DNA of 64,000 nt from a bacterium (GCA_018825665.1 JAHJEG010000037.1:1-64000); one strand, 5' to 3'. Positions 31,946 to 41,421 are shown, counted from the first letter of the stretch. The notes: a model not told the origin generated them from the letters alone. Numbers and translations are program-made.

Positions 31946-33414
31946 TGCAGAGTTCTTTTAGCACCCTTGACTGGTCTATATTTGCAGGCTACTTTGCCCT
32001 GCTTGGCATAAGCTCCTACATGCTCAGCCGTGTAAAGATCACAAGTTCCAGAGAGTATTTTATAAGTGCAAACTCTATGCCTATGTTTGCAGTCGCCGTC
32101 TCAGTGCTTGCCACCTCACAATCGGCCGCCACCTTTTTGGGCGCACCGGAGTTTTCCTACAAAAACGATTTTACTTTTATCGGTTTTTACCTCTCTGCCC
32201 TTGTCGCGGTCGTTTTTGTAGCCTACGTTCTTATCCCGAGGTTTTACGAGATACGGGCTGTCACCGTGTATGAACTTCTTGAAAAAAGATACGGAAAAAC
32301 CGCAAAGGTGCAGGCGGGGATTATGTTTTTGCTCGGCCGTATTCTTGCCAGCGGAGCCAGACTCTATATCGGCGCTCTTGCCATCTCCATGATTTTGTTT
32401 ACGGATATCAGCGCCTGGCATGTGGGAATCTCCATACTCATCTTAGTCCTCTGCGCCCTCGCCTATACCTATTTTGGCGGGGTGAAATCCGTCATACTCA
32501 GCGATGTCATCCAGGCGCTTACCTATGTGGGAGCAGGAGTTGTCGTGCTTGTGTTTCTCTACATCCAGCTTGAGAGCGTGGAGATTTTTGCCACGCTTGA
32601 GGCGTACGGCAAACTCCGTTTTATTGACACTTCCCTCGGGGGAAACTTTTCTGTTGCAGGGCTTTTGAGTGGTTGGCTGCTGCTTAATATCGCCGCCTTC
32701 GGACTTGATCAGGATATGACACAAAGGGTTCTCAGCTGCAAGAACAAAAAAGAAGCCGCAAAGTCTCTGATTGTCTCAATCCTTTTAACCATACCCGTAG
32801 TCTTGCTCTTTTTAGCCATAGGCGCTCTGCTCTTTGTTTTTTATCAGCAAAGCGAGGTTGTCCAGAATTTTGAGGGGGAGAAGATCACGATTTTTATGTA
32901 CTATATTTTACATGAGATGCCCGAGGGTCTGCGGGGGCTTGTTACCGTCGGAGCCATTGCAGCGGCACTCTCAAGCACAAACTCTGTTTTGGGAGCCATG
33001 GCCTCGGTAGCCGTAGAGGATATATACAAACCCTGGCGGCTCAAAAAAGGGGATGTGGATGAGATGCACTTTGTCCATGCATCACGAAAGGCTGTTTTAT
33101 TTTTTGCCCTGATCTTGTCTGCTATGGCGATAGTGAGTTACTTTTGGCAGCGCTACTCTGAACTCTCGCTTATCAGCTTTGCCCTGGGAGTGATGGCTTT
33201 TGCGTATACGGGGCTTTTGGGAGTTTTTTTCTCAGCCATTTTTACCTCCCGCGGAAATTCCAAAACGGTTCCATGGGCTTTGGCAGGCGGATTTTTTACC
33301 GTACTGGCACTTCAGCCTTATTCCTTTGGGATCACGCTTGGTTTTTCATGGCAGATCGTAATAGGAACCCTAGTTGCTTTTGGTGTGATGCAAACAGGAG
33401 CCAAAGATGAGTGA
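31945..33414 (+). CDS. Sodium/solute symporter (SSS family)
   Basis: A 489-residue inner-membrane protein with about 13 helices. SSS/LeuT-fold signatures include AVSVLATSQSAATFLGAPEF and GAIAAALSSTNSVLGAMASV, the latter carrying sodium-site serines. It starts at the overlap TGATG with the glycosidase-amidase gene and runs into anmK by eight bases. From this context its cargo is predicted to be anhydro-MurNAc or MurNAc released in the periplasm. A symporter of this class has been reported to carry MurNAc in Tannerella forsythia (from memory). Substrate prediction is inference. Confidence 0.85.
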   Translation: MQSSFSTLDWSIFAGYFALLGISSYMLSRVKITSSREYFISANSMPMFAVAVSVLATSQSAATFLGAPEFSYKNDFTFIGFYLSALVAVVFVAYVLIPRFYEIRAVTVYELLEKRYGKTAKVQAGIMFLLGRILASGARLYIGALAISMILFTDISAWHVGISILILVLCALAYTYFGGVKSVILSDVIQALTYVGAGVVVLVFLYIQLESVEIFATLEAYGKLRFIDTSLGGNFSVAGLLSGWLLLNIAAFGLDQDMTQRVLSCKNKKEAAKSLIVSILLTIPVVLLFLAIGALLFVFYQQSEVVQNFEGEKITIFMYYILHEMPEGLRGLVTVGAIAAALSSTNSVLGAMASVAVEDIYKPWRLKKGDVDEMHFVHASRKAVLFFALILSAMAIVSYFWQRYSELSLISFALGVMAFAYTGLLGVFFSAIFTSRGNSKTVPWALAGGFFTVLALQPYSFGITLGFSWQIVIGTLVAFGVMQTGAKDE

Positions 33415-34489
33415 ACTTTATATCGGTGTGATGAGCGGTACGAGTCTCGATGGGATTGATATAGCGCTTTGTGAGATAGACGCACTAAGATGCACCCTTG
33501 TCGCATCAAAAGAATACCCTTTTGAGCAGGCACTCAAAAAAGAGATTTTGGCTCTGATAGACACCCCCTCCACGCTCATGCAAATCGGTACTGCAGACAA
33601 AAAACTCGGGCTTATGTTTGCAGATGCCATCAACTCTTTTATACAAACACACAAGATAGTTCCACATGCCATCACCGCCGTGGGACTTCATGCTCAAACA
33701 CTCTGGCACAACCCGGACTCGGAGTTTTCTTTTTCCATGCAGCTGGGCGATGCAAACACCGTATCTGCCAAGACAGGCTTGCAGGTTGTCGCGGATTTTA
33801 GAAGGATGGATATGGCAAACGGCGGTCAGGGCGCTCCTTTTGCTCCCGCTTTTCACCAGTTCGTGTTTGGCTCGCTTGAAGAAAAAACGGCAGTTCTCAA
33901 TATCGGCGGAATGGCAAATATTACGATTTTGGGGGAGGAGCTCAAAGGCTGGGACACGGGTCCGGGCAATGTCCTGATGGATATGTGGATACAAAAGTCC
34001 CAAAACCAGGCCTATGACAAAGAGGGTGCATTCTCGGCATGTGGAACCCTGGACGAAGAGCTCCTAAAAGCCATGCTTGGCGACGAATATTTCCAAAGAC
34101 CTCCCCCAAAAAGTACGGGCAGAGAGTATTTTAATGAGACCTGGCTTGCCAAACATCTGCCTCTCTTTCAGACCATAAAAGATGAGGATATACAAAGAAC
34201 CCTTGCAGAACTCACCGCCTGGAGTATCGCAAACGATGTGAATAAAACCGATACCCGGCTTCTTCTCGTCTGTGGCGGGGGAGCAAAAAACAGCTTTTTG
34301 ATGCAGAGGCTCCAAAAGCTTTGCAGATGCACAATCGCGACAAGCGATGCATACGGTCTCAACAGCGACTTCTTAGAAGCGATGGCTTTTGCCTGGCTTG
34401 CATACAAAAGAGTACATAGAGAAGAAGTGAACCTCAAATCCGTGACAGGTGCTTCAAAAAATTCAATTCTGGGCGGTATATATGGATAA
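33407..34489 (+). CDS. anmK: Anhydro-N-acetylmuramic acid kinase AnmK
   Basis: This 360-residue ASKHA-fold kinase opens 1,6-anhydro-MurNAc and phosphorylates it to MurNAc 6-phosphate with ATP. Family motifs are GVMSGTSLDGIDIAL at the start, NIGGMANIT and GWDTGPGNVLMD, and CGGGAKN near the C-terminus. Length is normal. It overlaps the symporter gene and the amgK gene, so it is translated in step with them. Its product would need a 6-phosphatase before AmgK can act. Two exact signal words lie inside it (33660 and 34036). Confidence 0.96.
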   Translation: MSELYIGVMSGTSLDGIDIALCEIDALRCTLVASKEYPFEQALKKEILALIDTPSTLMQIGTADKKLGLMFADAINSFIQTHKIVPHAITAVGLHAQTLWHNPDSEFSFSMQLGDANTVSAKTGLQVVADFRRMDMANGGQGAPFAPAFHQFVFGSLEEKTAVLNIGGMANITILGEELKGWDTGPGNVLMDMWIQKSQNQAYDKEGAFSACGTLDEELLKAMLGDEYFQRPPPKSTGREYFNETWLAKHLPLFQTIKDEDIQRTLAELTAWSIANDVNKTDTRLLLVCGGGAKNSFLMQRLQKLCRCTIATSDAYGLNSDFLEAMAFAWLAYKRVHREEVNLKSVTGASKNSILGGIYG

Positions 34490-35420
34490 GATACAAGCAT
34501 GGCTAGACACAACTCCCTATAAAGGTTTTGGGATAAGTCCGGCCTCGGCAGATGCCAGTTTTCGCAAATACTACAGGATCACTTCCGGGGGGATATCGTA
34601 TCTGCTTATGGACTCATCACTTGAAAAACACTCCCTGGCACCCTTTTTGGACGTAACTGCAAGGCTTTTGAAGATAGGCGTGCATGCACCCGATATTTTG
34701 GAGCAAAACTTGGCAGAGGGGTATCTCATTATCAAAGATTTTGGAAATACCCACTATCTCAATCTTTTGCACAGCGGTAATTTTACAGAACTATACTCCA
34801 GAGCCATAGAGCAGATTCTCTTGATGCAAAAAGCCTCAACTGCAGATCTTCCCCTGTACGACAGGGCTTTTTTGCATATGGAGATGGATTTGATGCAGGA
34901 GTGGTATCTGCAAAAGCTCTTGGATAAAAAGCTCAGCGACACGCAGCTGCAGATACTCGACATCTCCTTAAAGAGCATCTCGGATGTGGTTTTGTCACAG
35001 CCCCAGAATGTTTTTGTACATCGTGATTTTCACTCAAGAAACATTATGCTCACTCCCGCAGACGAGATTGGGGTGATTGACTATCAAGACGCAATGAACG
35101 GGGCCCTCACCTATGATTTGGTCTCCCTTTTAAAAGACTGCTATATAGAGTTTCAAAGAGAGGATATCTTAAGACTTGTTCTTGAGTTTCGGGATAAAAA
35201 AGGGGTGGATGCGGACGATGAAACATTTATAAAATGGTTCGATTTTATGGGGCTCCAAAGACACATAAAGGTGCTGGGCGTCTTTTCAAGGCTTTATCTG
35301 CGTGACGCCAAAGAGGGGTATCTCAAAGATATTCCGCTCACCCTGAAATATCTCCTGGACACCGCCTCTTTGTATGATGAGACCAAAGAGCTGGCAAAGC
35401 TGCTAAAAGAGCTGCAATGA
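34482..35420 (+). CDS. amgK: MurNAc/GlcNAc anomeric kinase AmgK
   Basis: A 312-residue aminoglycoside-phosphotransferase-fold kinase. Catalytic motifs are FVHRDFHSRNIML (Brenner motif) and GVIDYQDAM (metal-binding Asp). AmgK makes MurNAc 1-phosphate and feeds the MurU step of the cell-wall salvage route known from Pseudomonas. The ORF track starts at 34449, but the ATG at 34482, eight bases inside the anmK end, gives the usual N-terminus (MDKIQAWL). Identification rests on the fold plus the adjacent murU gene. Confidence 0.88.
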   Translation: MDKIQAWLDTTPYKGFGISPASADASFRKYYRITSGGISYLLMDSSLEKHSLAPFLDVTARLLKIGVHAPDILEQNLAEGYLIIKDFGNTHYLNLLHSGNFTELYSRAIEQILLMQKASTADLPLYDRAFLHMEMDLMQEWYLQKLLDKKLSDTQLQILDISLKSISDVVLSQPQNVFVHRDFHSRNIMLTPADEIGVIDYQDAMNGALTYDLVSLLKDCYIEFQREDILRLVLEFRDKKGVDADDETFIKWFDFMGLQRHIKVLGVFSRLYLRDAKEGYLKDIPLTLKYLLDTASLYDETKELAKLLKELQ

Positions 35421-36079
35421 AGGCTATGATCTTATGTGCGGGACGCGGCGAAAGGATGCGCCCCTTGAGCGACACGCTTCCAAAACCCCTCTTGGAAGTG
35501 CGGGGAAAACCGCTGCTTCTTTGGCATGTGGAAAGACTCAGGGCATGTGGATTTAGCGACATCATCATCAACATCGCATATTTGGGGTACAAGATATCCG
35601 AGTATCTGGGTGACGGTTCGAAATACGGGGTGCATATACACTATTCGGATGAGCAAGACAGCGGAGCATTGGAGAGTGCAGGCGGAATCATAAAGGCTCT
35701 TCCTCTACTTGGGGAGGAGCCTTTTTTGGTCGTAAACGGCGACGTGTTTTGTGATTATGATTTTGACCCCTCTTTTGATTTGGGCGACAAACTGGCACAT
35801 CTGATTTTGGTGCCAAATCCTGAACATAATCTTAACGGTGATTTTGGTCTGCAAAACTTTCTTTTGATTAATGAGAATCAAGTAAAATACACTTTTTCCG
35901 GTATAGGCTACTATTCACCCGGGCTCTTTGAGGGTCTTAGGTGTGAAAAACTGCCGCTGGCTCCGATACTCCGAGAAAAGGCAGAAGAAAAAAAGATCTC
36001 TGCCTCTTTATACCTTGGCATGTGGAATGATATCGGAACACCAAAAAGGCTCAAAGAAATAAATATGGATACGCGATGA
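35417..36079 (+). CDS. murU: MurNAc-1-phosphate uridylyltransferase MurU
   Basis: A 220-residue nucleotidyltransferase with the sugar-nucleotide signature CAGRGERMRPLSDTLPKPLL. In the AmgK/MurU pathway it makes UDP-MurNAc from UTP and MurNAc 1-phosphate, bypassing MurA and MurB and hence fosfomycin. It overlaps amgK by four bases and the transglycosylase gene by four. Two exact signal words (35523 and 36017) and one variant (35542) lie inside it. Confidence 0.9.
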   Translation: MKAMILCAGRGERMRPLSDTLPKPLLEVRGKPLLLWHVERLRACGFSDIIINIAYLGYKISEYLGDGSKYGVHIHYSDEQDSGALESAGGIIKALPLLGEEPFLVVNGDVFCDYDFDPSFDLGDKLAHLILVPNPEHNLNGDFGLQNFLLINENQVKYTFSGIGYYSPGLFEGLRCEKLPLAPILREKAEEKKISASLYLGMWNDIGTPKRLKEINMDTR

Positions 36080-37050
36080 TACAACTGATTTTACTGGCTT
36101 TTCTTGCTACTTTTGCATCTGCACAATATACGGACTGTACTTTTAAGAACAAAGACTATACGGATATCTGCGAAAAGGTTGTAAAAGAGGGCGTTTCATA
36201 CGAATACGCAAACAGATTTCTCCTCTCTTATTTTAAAACCCAGAAATTTGACGAGATAAGCTGGAAATATCTTCAGCCGCGCCACATAAAGATACATACG
36301 CAAAATGAGAAAAAAGCCAATAACGTACTTGTAAAATATATCCCAAGATTGGTGGAACATCTCAAAGAGTACAAAGAAGTCTACGATTACAGTGAGAAAA
36401 AATACGGTGTCAACAGAGAGATAATCGCCGCCATACTGATGAAAGAGACTCATCTGGGCAGAATCCGGCCCACGCATGACGCTTTTATAGTTTTTAACAC
36501 CATGGTGGTTCGAACCAATCCCCAAAGCAGCCGCGAGAAATGGCTTTTGAACATGGGCAAAACCAACATGGCTTCCATCATAGGCTACTGCTATAAAAAA
36601 GACCTCAGCCCCGAGGAGTGCAATCTGCCGAGTTCTTACGCCGGAGCGGTGGGAATCCCACAGTTCATGCCCAACAGTTTTGTGTATATGGACGGCTACA
36701 AAAGCAAAATGGGTGATTTGACAAAAATGGAAGATGCGATCATGTCGGCAAGCAAATTCTTAAACCTCAAGGCTGATTTTAATGAACTCATCCAATGGGA
36801 TAAGATCCCGAGTATGCCGGAGCTGGAATCCGCCTGGTATGATTATGAGTTTGAAAACGAAAACGCTTCCTTCGCCTACAGCCACAGCAGCAGGTCGGAC
36901 AAGGTATATGCATGTTTTTCGTGCGCAGACAGCGAACTTGATTATCTAAGAGAGTACACCAAAAAAATCATGCGCTACAACAACTCCTCCAATTATGCCA
37001 TAGGAGTCCTGCGACTCGCATACGATGCGAATCTTCTGCTCAAAGAATAA
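36076..37050 (+). CDS. Lytic murein transglycosylase, MltB family
   Basis: A 324-residue exported enzyme. A signal peptide (1-15, cleaving after ASA) precedes a Slt/MltB-like domain with the catalytic Glu in ILMKETHLG and the YAGAVGIPQFMPNSF motif. No lipobox is seen, so it should be soluble in the periplasm. It would cut glycan strands to 1,6-anhydroMurNAc ends, the substrates of the upstream recycling enzymes, closing the logic of the operon. It is the last gene, convergent with the mutarotase gene nine bases away. Confidence 0.88.
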   Translation: MIQLILLAFLATFASAQYTDCTFKNKDYTDICEKVVKEGVSYEYANRFLLSYFKTQKFDEISWKYLQPRHIKIHTQNEKKANNVLVKYIPRLVEHLKEYKEVYDYSEKKYGVNREIIAAILMKETHLGRIRPTHDAFIVFNTMVVRTNPQSSREKWLLNMGKTNMASIIGYCYKKDLSPEECNLPSSYAGAVGIPQFMPNSFVYMDGYKSKMGDLTKMEDAIMSASKFLNLKADFNELIQWDKIPSMPELESAWYDYEFENENASFAYSHSSRSDKVYACFSCADSELDYLREYTKKIMRYNNSSNYAIGVLRLAYDANLLLKE

Positions 37051-37058
37051 GGCGGACT

Positions 37059-37892
37059 TTAGCTGATAAGAGCCTTGAGCGTGTGCGATGCACGGGGTTT
37101 TAGTATTTTGAAATCCCCATAGGCGTTTGCCGATTCAATGCAGACCATTCCCAAATAGGCGTCCTCTTTCATCCCGCTCATTCTGGAGCATTTTTCTATC
37201 CACGGGTTCCACACCACGACCGAAGAGGAGCCTTCATTTTGTATCTTTATCACTCTGTTCTTGTCTGATAAGAACAGAGCCTCTTTTACATCCTGATAGA
37301 CCCTGTCCACTTCTTCCATAAAGACAACATCCCCTTTTTGCACACATGTTTGCGCGCTTAATGCGTCAAAATAGGGCTTCGCATCCAAACCTTTTACAGC
37401 TGCATCTGAGATATCCGAAACCAAAAAATAACTGTGAAGCGCCTGTGTTATTTTGAATTCCCTCTCATCCGTATTGGTCGTGGTCAGCTCCATGCAAAGA
37501 GTGTCCGATACGCGAATCCTCAACTCCAAATGAAACCTGTAGGGCCACAGTTTGAGGGACTCGGGTGTTTCGTTGAGTTCCAAAACCAGCTGCGTTGTTT
37601 TTGAATCTGTCTCTTGGCTCCTTGCTACTTTCCACATGCCGAGTCTGGCAAAGCCGTGCTGGGGAAGGTCCGGATTGTTCATCCCAAAAGAGGGCCAGCA
37701 GAGGGGAACGCCGCCTCGTATCGCCTTGCCCTTTTCAAAATCGCTTGTCTCGCTGAGCCAGAGGATATCCTCTTCCCCTTTGCGTTTGTATTCAAAGATA
37801 TGCGCACCCTGCAAAGCGATTTTTGCCTGTGAAGCCTCATTGCTTATCTCGATATATTCGAAACCGTTTTCCAATTGTTTATGCTGTATCAT
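37059..37892 (-). CDS. D-hexose-6-phosphate mutarotase
   Basis: A 277-residue aldose-1-epimerase-fold protein of the YeaD type. It shows IRGGVPLCWPSFG and LPQHGFARLGMW (substrate His), and a later ITQALHSYFLVSD segment (second His). The family interconverts alpha and beta anomers of hexose 6-phosphates. It is the last gene of a three-gene minus-strand operon with a sugar permease and a HAD phosphatase, and it abuts the end of the peptidoglycan-recycling operon. One exact signal word lies at 37630. Confidence 0.85.
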   Translation of the reverse strand: MIQHKQLENGFEYIEISNEASQAKIALQGAHIFEYKRKGEEDILWLSETSDFEKGKAIRGGVPLCWPSFGMNNPDLPQHGFARLGMWKVARSQETDSKTTQLVLELNETPESLKLWPYRFHLELRIRVSDTLCMELTTTNTDEREFKITQALHSYFLVSDISDAAVKGLDAKPYFDALSAQTCVQKGDVVFMEEVDRVYQDVKEALFLSDKNRVIKIQNEGSSSVVVWNPWIEKCSRMSGMKEDAYLGMVCIESANAYGDFKILKPRASHTLKALIS

Positions 37893-37893
37893 C

Positions 37894-39159
37894 TTAGTTC
37901 CATGAAGTGATTTTATGCCATTTCAAGGCATACATAAGTATAAAGATATAACAGACTATACCCAGAATATAGCTCGACTGCATATCCCCCGAGACCTGCG
38001 CCGCTTTTCCAAAGACAAGAGGGAGGATTGCTCCTCCGGCTATTGCCATAATAAGCAAGGCGCTCCCCTTTGCCGTGTACTTTGCTAGCCCCTCAAGCGC
38101 CAAAGGCCAGATACTCGGCCATACAAGGGCATTTGTAAATCCCAGAAGTGCCACAAAGCTTACACTGTCAGGCAGGGTCGGAATCCCGCTCCAGCCCCAG
38201 AGTATCTCAGAGATTCCAGAGCTTGAGCTTGAACCAAAGACCACGGCAGCTATAAGCACTATCCCCCCAAGGGCAGAGCCGGCAAGAGCTTTTTCCTGCG
38301 AAAGATATTTGGGTATGCACAAGATGCCCACAATATACCCAAGCACCATAAAGACCATAGTATACGAAGTGAGCGAACTTGCATTGGCGACACCTAGGCT
38401 TTGTCCGTAAAGCCCTATGGTATCGCCTGCGATAACCTCGATACCGACATAGAAAAAAAGTGCGGCCGCTCCAAGGACAAGACGCGGAAATTGCAGGATA
38501 CTCCCCCCGCCATCAGGACCATCCTCCTCGAACTCAAGCTCCGGAAGCGATGAGAACTTCACCAGAGCGATGAGCGCGATAAGCACAATCGCCATGATGA
38601 TATAGGGGCTTATCAGCCTTGAGGCAAGGGTGTGTCTCTGTACATCTGACAAATCAGCAGATATGCTCCCGATGTCAGAAAGGATGAGCGCCGTAAAAAG
38701 CAGGGGGACAAGAACGCCCGCACTCTTATTTATAAGTCCCATAATACTTATGCGCATGGCGGCGCTCTCAATGGGACCTATAAGCACTACATAGGGGTTT
38801 GAGGCGGTCTGCAGGATTGTAAGACCCGTCCCGAGGGTAAAAAGAGCGATAAGAAATAAAACAAAATCGGCACTTAAAGCCGCGGGAATGAAGAGCAGAC
38901 TGCCGATAGCCATCACGGCCAAACCTATAGCCATGGCGTTTTTGTATCCGGTTCGCTCAAGCACAAACGACATAGGAAGTGCCATCACCGTATATGCGAT
39001 ATAAAATGCAAAAGTGACAAGAAGAGCCTGAAATTCATTCAAATCGCAAATCACCTTTAAAAAAGGGATAAGAGAGCCGTTAAGCCAAGTGACAAAGCCG
39101 AATATAAAAAATAAGATCCCTATGATAATCATAGGAAAGATGCTTGAGTTATTTTTCAT
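37894..39159 (-). CDS. FHS-family sugar:proton symporter (FucP/GluP/NagP-like)
   Basis: A 421-residue 12-helix MFS protein. Its first helix, GILFFIFGFVTWLNGSLIPFLK, is the signature of the fucose-galactose-glucose/NagP group. NagP members import N-acetylglucosamine, which the nearby exported NagZ would release; other hexoses remain possible. It overlaps the HAD gene by 11 bases and ends just before the mutarotase. Confidence 0.85.
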   Translation of the reverse strand: MKNNSSIFPMIIIGILFFIFGFVTWLNGSLIPFLKVICDLNEFQALLVTFAFYIAYTVMALPMSFVLERTGYKNAMAIGLAVMAIGSLLFIPAALSADFVLFLIALFTLGTGLTILQTASNPYVVLIGPIESAAMRISIMGLINKSAGVLVPLLFTALILSDIGSISADLSDVQRHTLASRLISPYIIMAIVLIALIALVKFSSLPELEFEEDGPDGGGSILQFPRLVLGAAALFFYVGIEVIAGDTIGLYGQSLGVANASSLTSYTMVFMVLGYIVGILCIPKYLSQEKALAGSALGGIVLIAAVVFGSSSSSGISEILWGWSGIPTLPDSVSFVALLGFTNALVWPSIWPLALEGLAKYTAKGSALLIMAIAGGAILPLVFGKAAQVSGDMQSSYILGIVCYIFILMYALKWHKITSWN

Positions 39160-39979
39160 CCAGAAGACCTTTTAGATAGCGCGCCACACCGTCCTCATCG
39201 TTGGTATGGGGCAGGACGATGTGGGCATATTTTTTCACACCCTCTTGAGCATTCGCCATGGCTACGGCGGTTCTTGCAAGCTCAAACATCCCCACGTCAT
39301 TAAAATTATCCCCAAAAACCGTGAGCTTTGAGAGGTCGAATCCCAGATATTGGCTTACACTTCTTATGCCGTGTGATTTATCCGCGTCTTTATGCAGTAT
39401 GGTCAGAAAATAACACCCCACATAAGCCTCTGGAGCTAAAATATATTTCAGTGCATCTCCGTAAATGCTCTTGAGATGCACTTCCATAGAGCGCAAAAGC
39501 TGCTCCTCACCCATATATACTATCTTGAAATTGTCATCCATGGCACGGATATTCGTTTGTTCTTGCAGGTTGTCGTCTTTTACATATCTTGAGAGGACAT
39601 TTTTCTGGTCTTCATTTAAAATCGAGGAGTGGATAAAGGCCTCATTGAGATTTTTATCCGCCAAAGAGAGGATAAAGGGGTAGATACCAAACCTGCTCCC
39701 CTCATCGATAATACTGTCTGCGATCTCTTTGTTTATAAATTTCGTATCAATTATCTTTTTGTCCATTGTCGCAATCAGCGCGCCGTCAAGCAAGATCATG
39801 GGAGCATTGATATGCACGCCCTGTAAAAGCTGTTGCGTTTTTTTGTATGTCCGGGCAGTCGCCACACTCAAAATAGAGCTTTGGGCTTTTGCATTCCAGA
39901 TACTTTTAGTATAATCGCTTATCGATAAATCATTGCGTAAAAATGTATGGTCAAGGTCTGTGATATATATATTTTTCAT
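39149..39979 (-). CDS. HAD-IIB (Cof-type) sugar phosphatase
   Basis: A 276-residue HAD phosphatase. Motif I is ITDLDHTFL, slightly unusual (DLDHT rather than DLDGT). Motif IV is GDNFNDVGMF and the cap is of the C2B type used for sugar phosphates. Its operon and the neighbouring anmK-amgK genes suggest a sugar phosphate substrate. MurNAc 6-phosphate would fill the missing MupP step, but MupP of Pseudomonas belongs to another HAD subclass, so this is a guess. Confidence 0.8.
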   Translation of the reverse strand: MKNIYITDLDHTFLRNDLSISDYTKSIWNAKAQSSILSVATARTYKKTQQLLQGVHINAPMILLDGALIATMDKKIIDTKFINKEIADSIIDEGSRFGIYPFILSLADKNLNEAFIHSSILNEDQKNVLSRYVKDDNLQEQTNIRAMDDNFKIVYMGEEQLLRSMEVHLKSIYGDALKYILAPEAYVGCYFLTILHKDADKSHGIRSVSQYLGFDLSKLTVFGDNFNDVGMFELARTAVAMANAQEGVKKYAHIVLPHTNDEDGVARYLKGLLDEK

Positions 39980-40024
39980 GATGCAAGTATAACGAAACTC
40001 ATAGCCAAAGCAGAAGGTACATAT

Positions 40025-40738
40025 ATGAAAACAGCAGTAGTGACGGGTGCGAGCAGCGGGATTGGAAAAGAGATAGCCGGGCGACTTCTCTCTTTGGGCT
40101 ACAGCGTGACGGGCATAAGCAGAACGATCAGCGACAAAGATTTTGATGATACCCGTTTCACTCCCCTGCAGGCGGATCTCTCCTGCGAGGCATCCACCCT
40201 TCTGGCATGTGCAAAACTAAAAGATTATGATCTAAGCATCCTGATAAACTGTGCCGGTTTTGGCAGGTTTGAACCGCATGAGGAGCTGAGCCTGCAGACC
40301 ATTACAAAGATGACTTTTTTAAATCTGACAGCACCCATGCTCCTGAGCAACACCCTGCTTCGCTCTCTTAAAAAAAACGGAGGCTACCTTATAAACATAA
40401 ATTCCATAGAGGCGGTAAGGGCGAGCAAGTTTGCAGGGGTATATTCCGCTACGAAGGCGGGACTGAGAGCTTTTGGCGATTCGCTGTTTGAAGAAACAAG
40501 AAAAAGCGCTCTGAGCATCACAAATATAAATCCGGATATGACCCAAAGCGGTTTTTATGATGCACTCAGATTTGAGACAAGCCAAAAAGAGGATGAGAAA
40601 CTGCTTGCTTCGGATATCGCGGATGCGGTCGAGCATATACTCAAAATGAGAAAAGGTGCGGTAGTGAGCGATTACACCATCAGAAGTCTTAATTTTGGAA
40701 TTTCTAAAAAAAGCTTAGGAGCGAATATCAAATTTTGA
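40025..40738 (+). CDS. Short-chain dehydrogenase/reductase
   Basis: A 237-residue classical SDR. The cofactor motif TGASSGIG lies at residues 8-15, NCAGFG is the NNAG equivalent, and the catalytic Ser and YSATK tetrad are in ININSIEA and GVYSATKAG. The ORF track start at 39947 adds 26 unlikely residues; the ATG at 40025 has AAGG upstream. Substrate unknown. It lies divergent from the HAD gene and its end overlaps the end of the minus-strand fliT-like gene. A variant signal word (GGCATGTGCAA) is at 40204. Confidence 0.85.
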   Translation: MKTAVVTGASSGIGKEIAGRLLSLGYSVTGISRTISDKDFDDTRFTPLQADLSCEASTLLACAKLKDYDLSILINCAGFGRFEPHEELSLQTITKMTFLNLTAPMLLSNTLLRSLKKNGGYLININSIEAVRASKFAGVYSATKAGLRAFGDSLFEETRKSALSITNINPDMTQSGFYDALRFETSQKEDEKLLASDIADAVEHILKMRKGAVVSDYTIRSLNFGISKKSLGANIKF

Positions 40739-40969
40739 GCTGGACCTTGATTCTGTAGAGCGTAAAAACTGTAGATTTTTTTTGATTTGTTTCATCGAGT
40801 TTGCCGTATCATCCTGTAAGCCGTGCACCAGCTCGGCGGCTTCTCTTAAGAGATAGATCGCCTCTTGCGTCTCATTTGCTCCGCTAAGCTCAGGAATATC
40901 TTCCAAAAGCTTATTTAAAGCATCCGTATTTTTTTCTATTATGGCTATTTTGAGCTTAGTAAGCCACAT
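40715..40969 (-). CDS. FliT-like flagellar chaperone candidate
   Basis: An 84-residue, almost entirely helical, polar protein downstream of fliS, overlapping it by 14 bases. Small helical proteins after fliS in Campylobacterota are considered FliT-like export chaperones for the filament cap FliD. Sequence similarity is too weak to see by eye, so the call rests on size, predicted helices and operon position. Its 3' end overlaps the convergent SDR gene by 24 bases. Confidence 0.5.
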   Translation of the reverse strand: MWLTKLKIAIIEKNTDALNKLLEDIPELSGANETQEAIYLLREAAELVHGLQDDTANSMKQIKKNLQFLRSTESRSSSKFDIRS

Positions 40970-41330
40970 CTGTGGTTTCTCTCCATGCTTCTAAAAGACC
41001 TTTAAAAACATTGCTGACCTCGTCAAGATGCGCCATATTGTTCTGTGATCCGGCAGATGTAAGAAGCTGTATCTCATAGTTGTACAGACCTTCGAGGTAT
41101 TGTGACACATCACCGTGGGAGTGATCCAAAATCGAGATAAGCTCCGTGATTATAGAGATAGAACGGTTCGTCCAATACACTCTTTTTTCCACATCCTTGT
41201 CTTTTATCGCTTTTTTTGCCTGTGCATTAAACTTCAACACACCCTCATACAACATCTCTATAAGCTTGGCAGGAGACTCCACCCCTACATTATTCTGTGC
41301 ATAAATATTATGAGCTAAATTACCATACAT
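40956..41330 (-). CDS. fliS: Flagellin export chaperone FliS
   Basis: The 124-residue four-helix chaperone binds the flagellin C-terminus and keeps it unpolymerised until export. The start of mature similarity (AHNIYAQNNVGVESPAKLIEMLYEGVLKF) and NRSISIITELISILD are typical. The ORF track begins 39 bases earlier; the ATG at 41330 has AAAGGA 6 nt upstream and gives the usual MYGNLAHNIY start. It lies 91 bases after fliD and before the fliT-like gene. Confidence 0.93.
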   Translation of the reverse strand: MYGNLAHNIYAQNNVGVESPAKLIEMLYEGVLKFNAQAKKAIKDKDVEKRVYWTNRSISIITELISILDHSHGDVSQYLEGLYNYEIQLLTSAGSQNNMAHLDEVSNVFKGLLEAWRETTDVAY

Positions 41331-41421
41331 CTTAAATCCTTTTTCTTTTTCATCATCTAAATCATCCATGTTAAAGTATATCGGTCCGCAAAAGAATTTC
41401 TTTAACTATTTTCTATTATAT

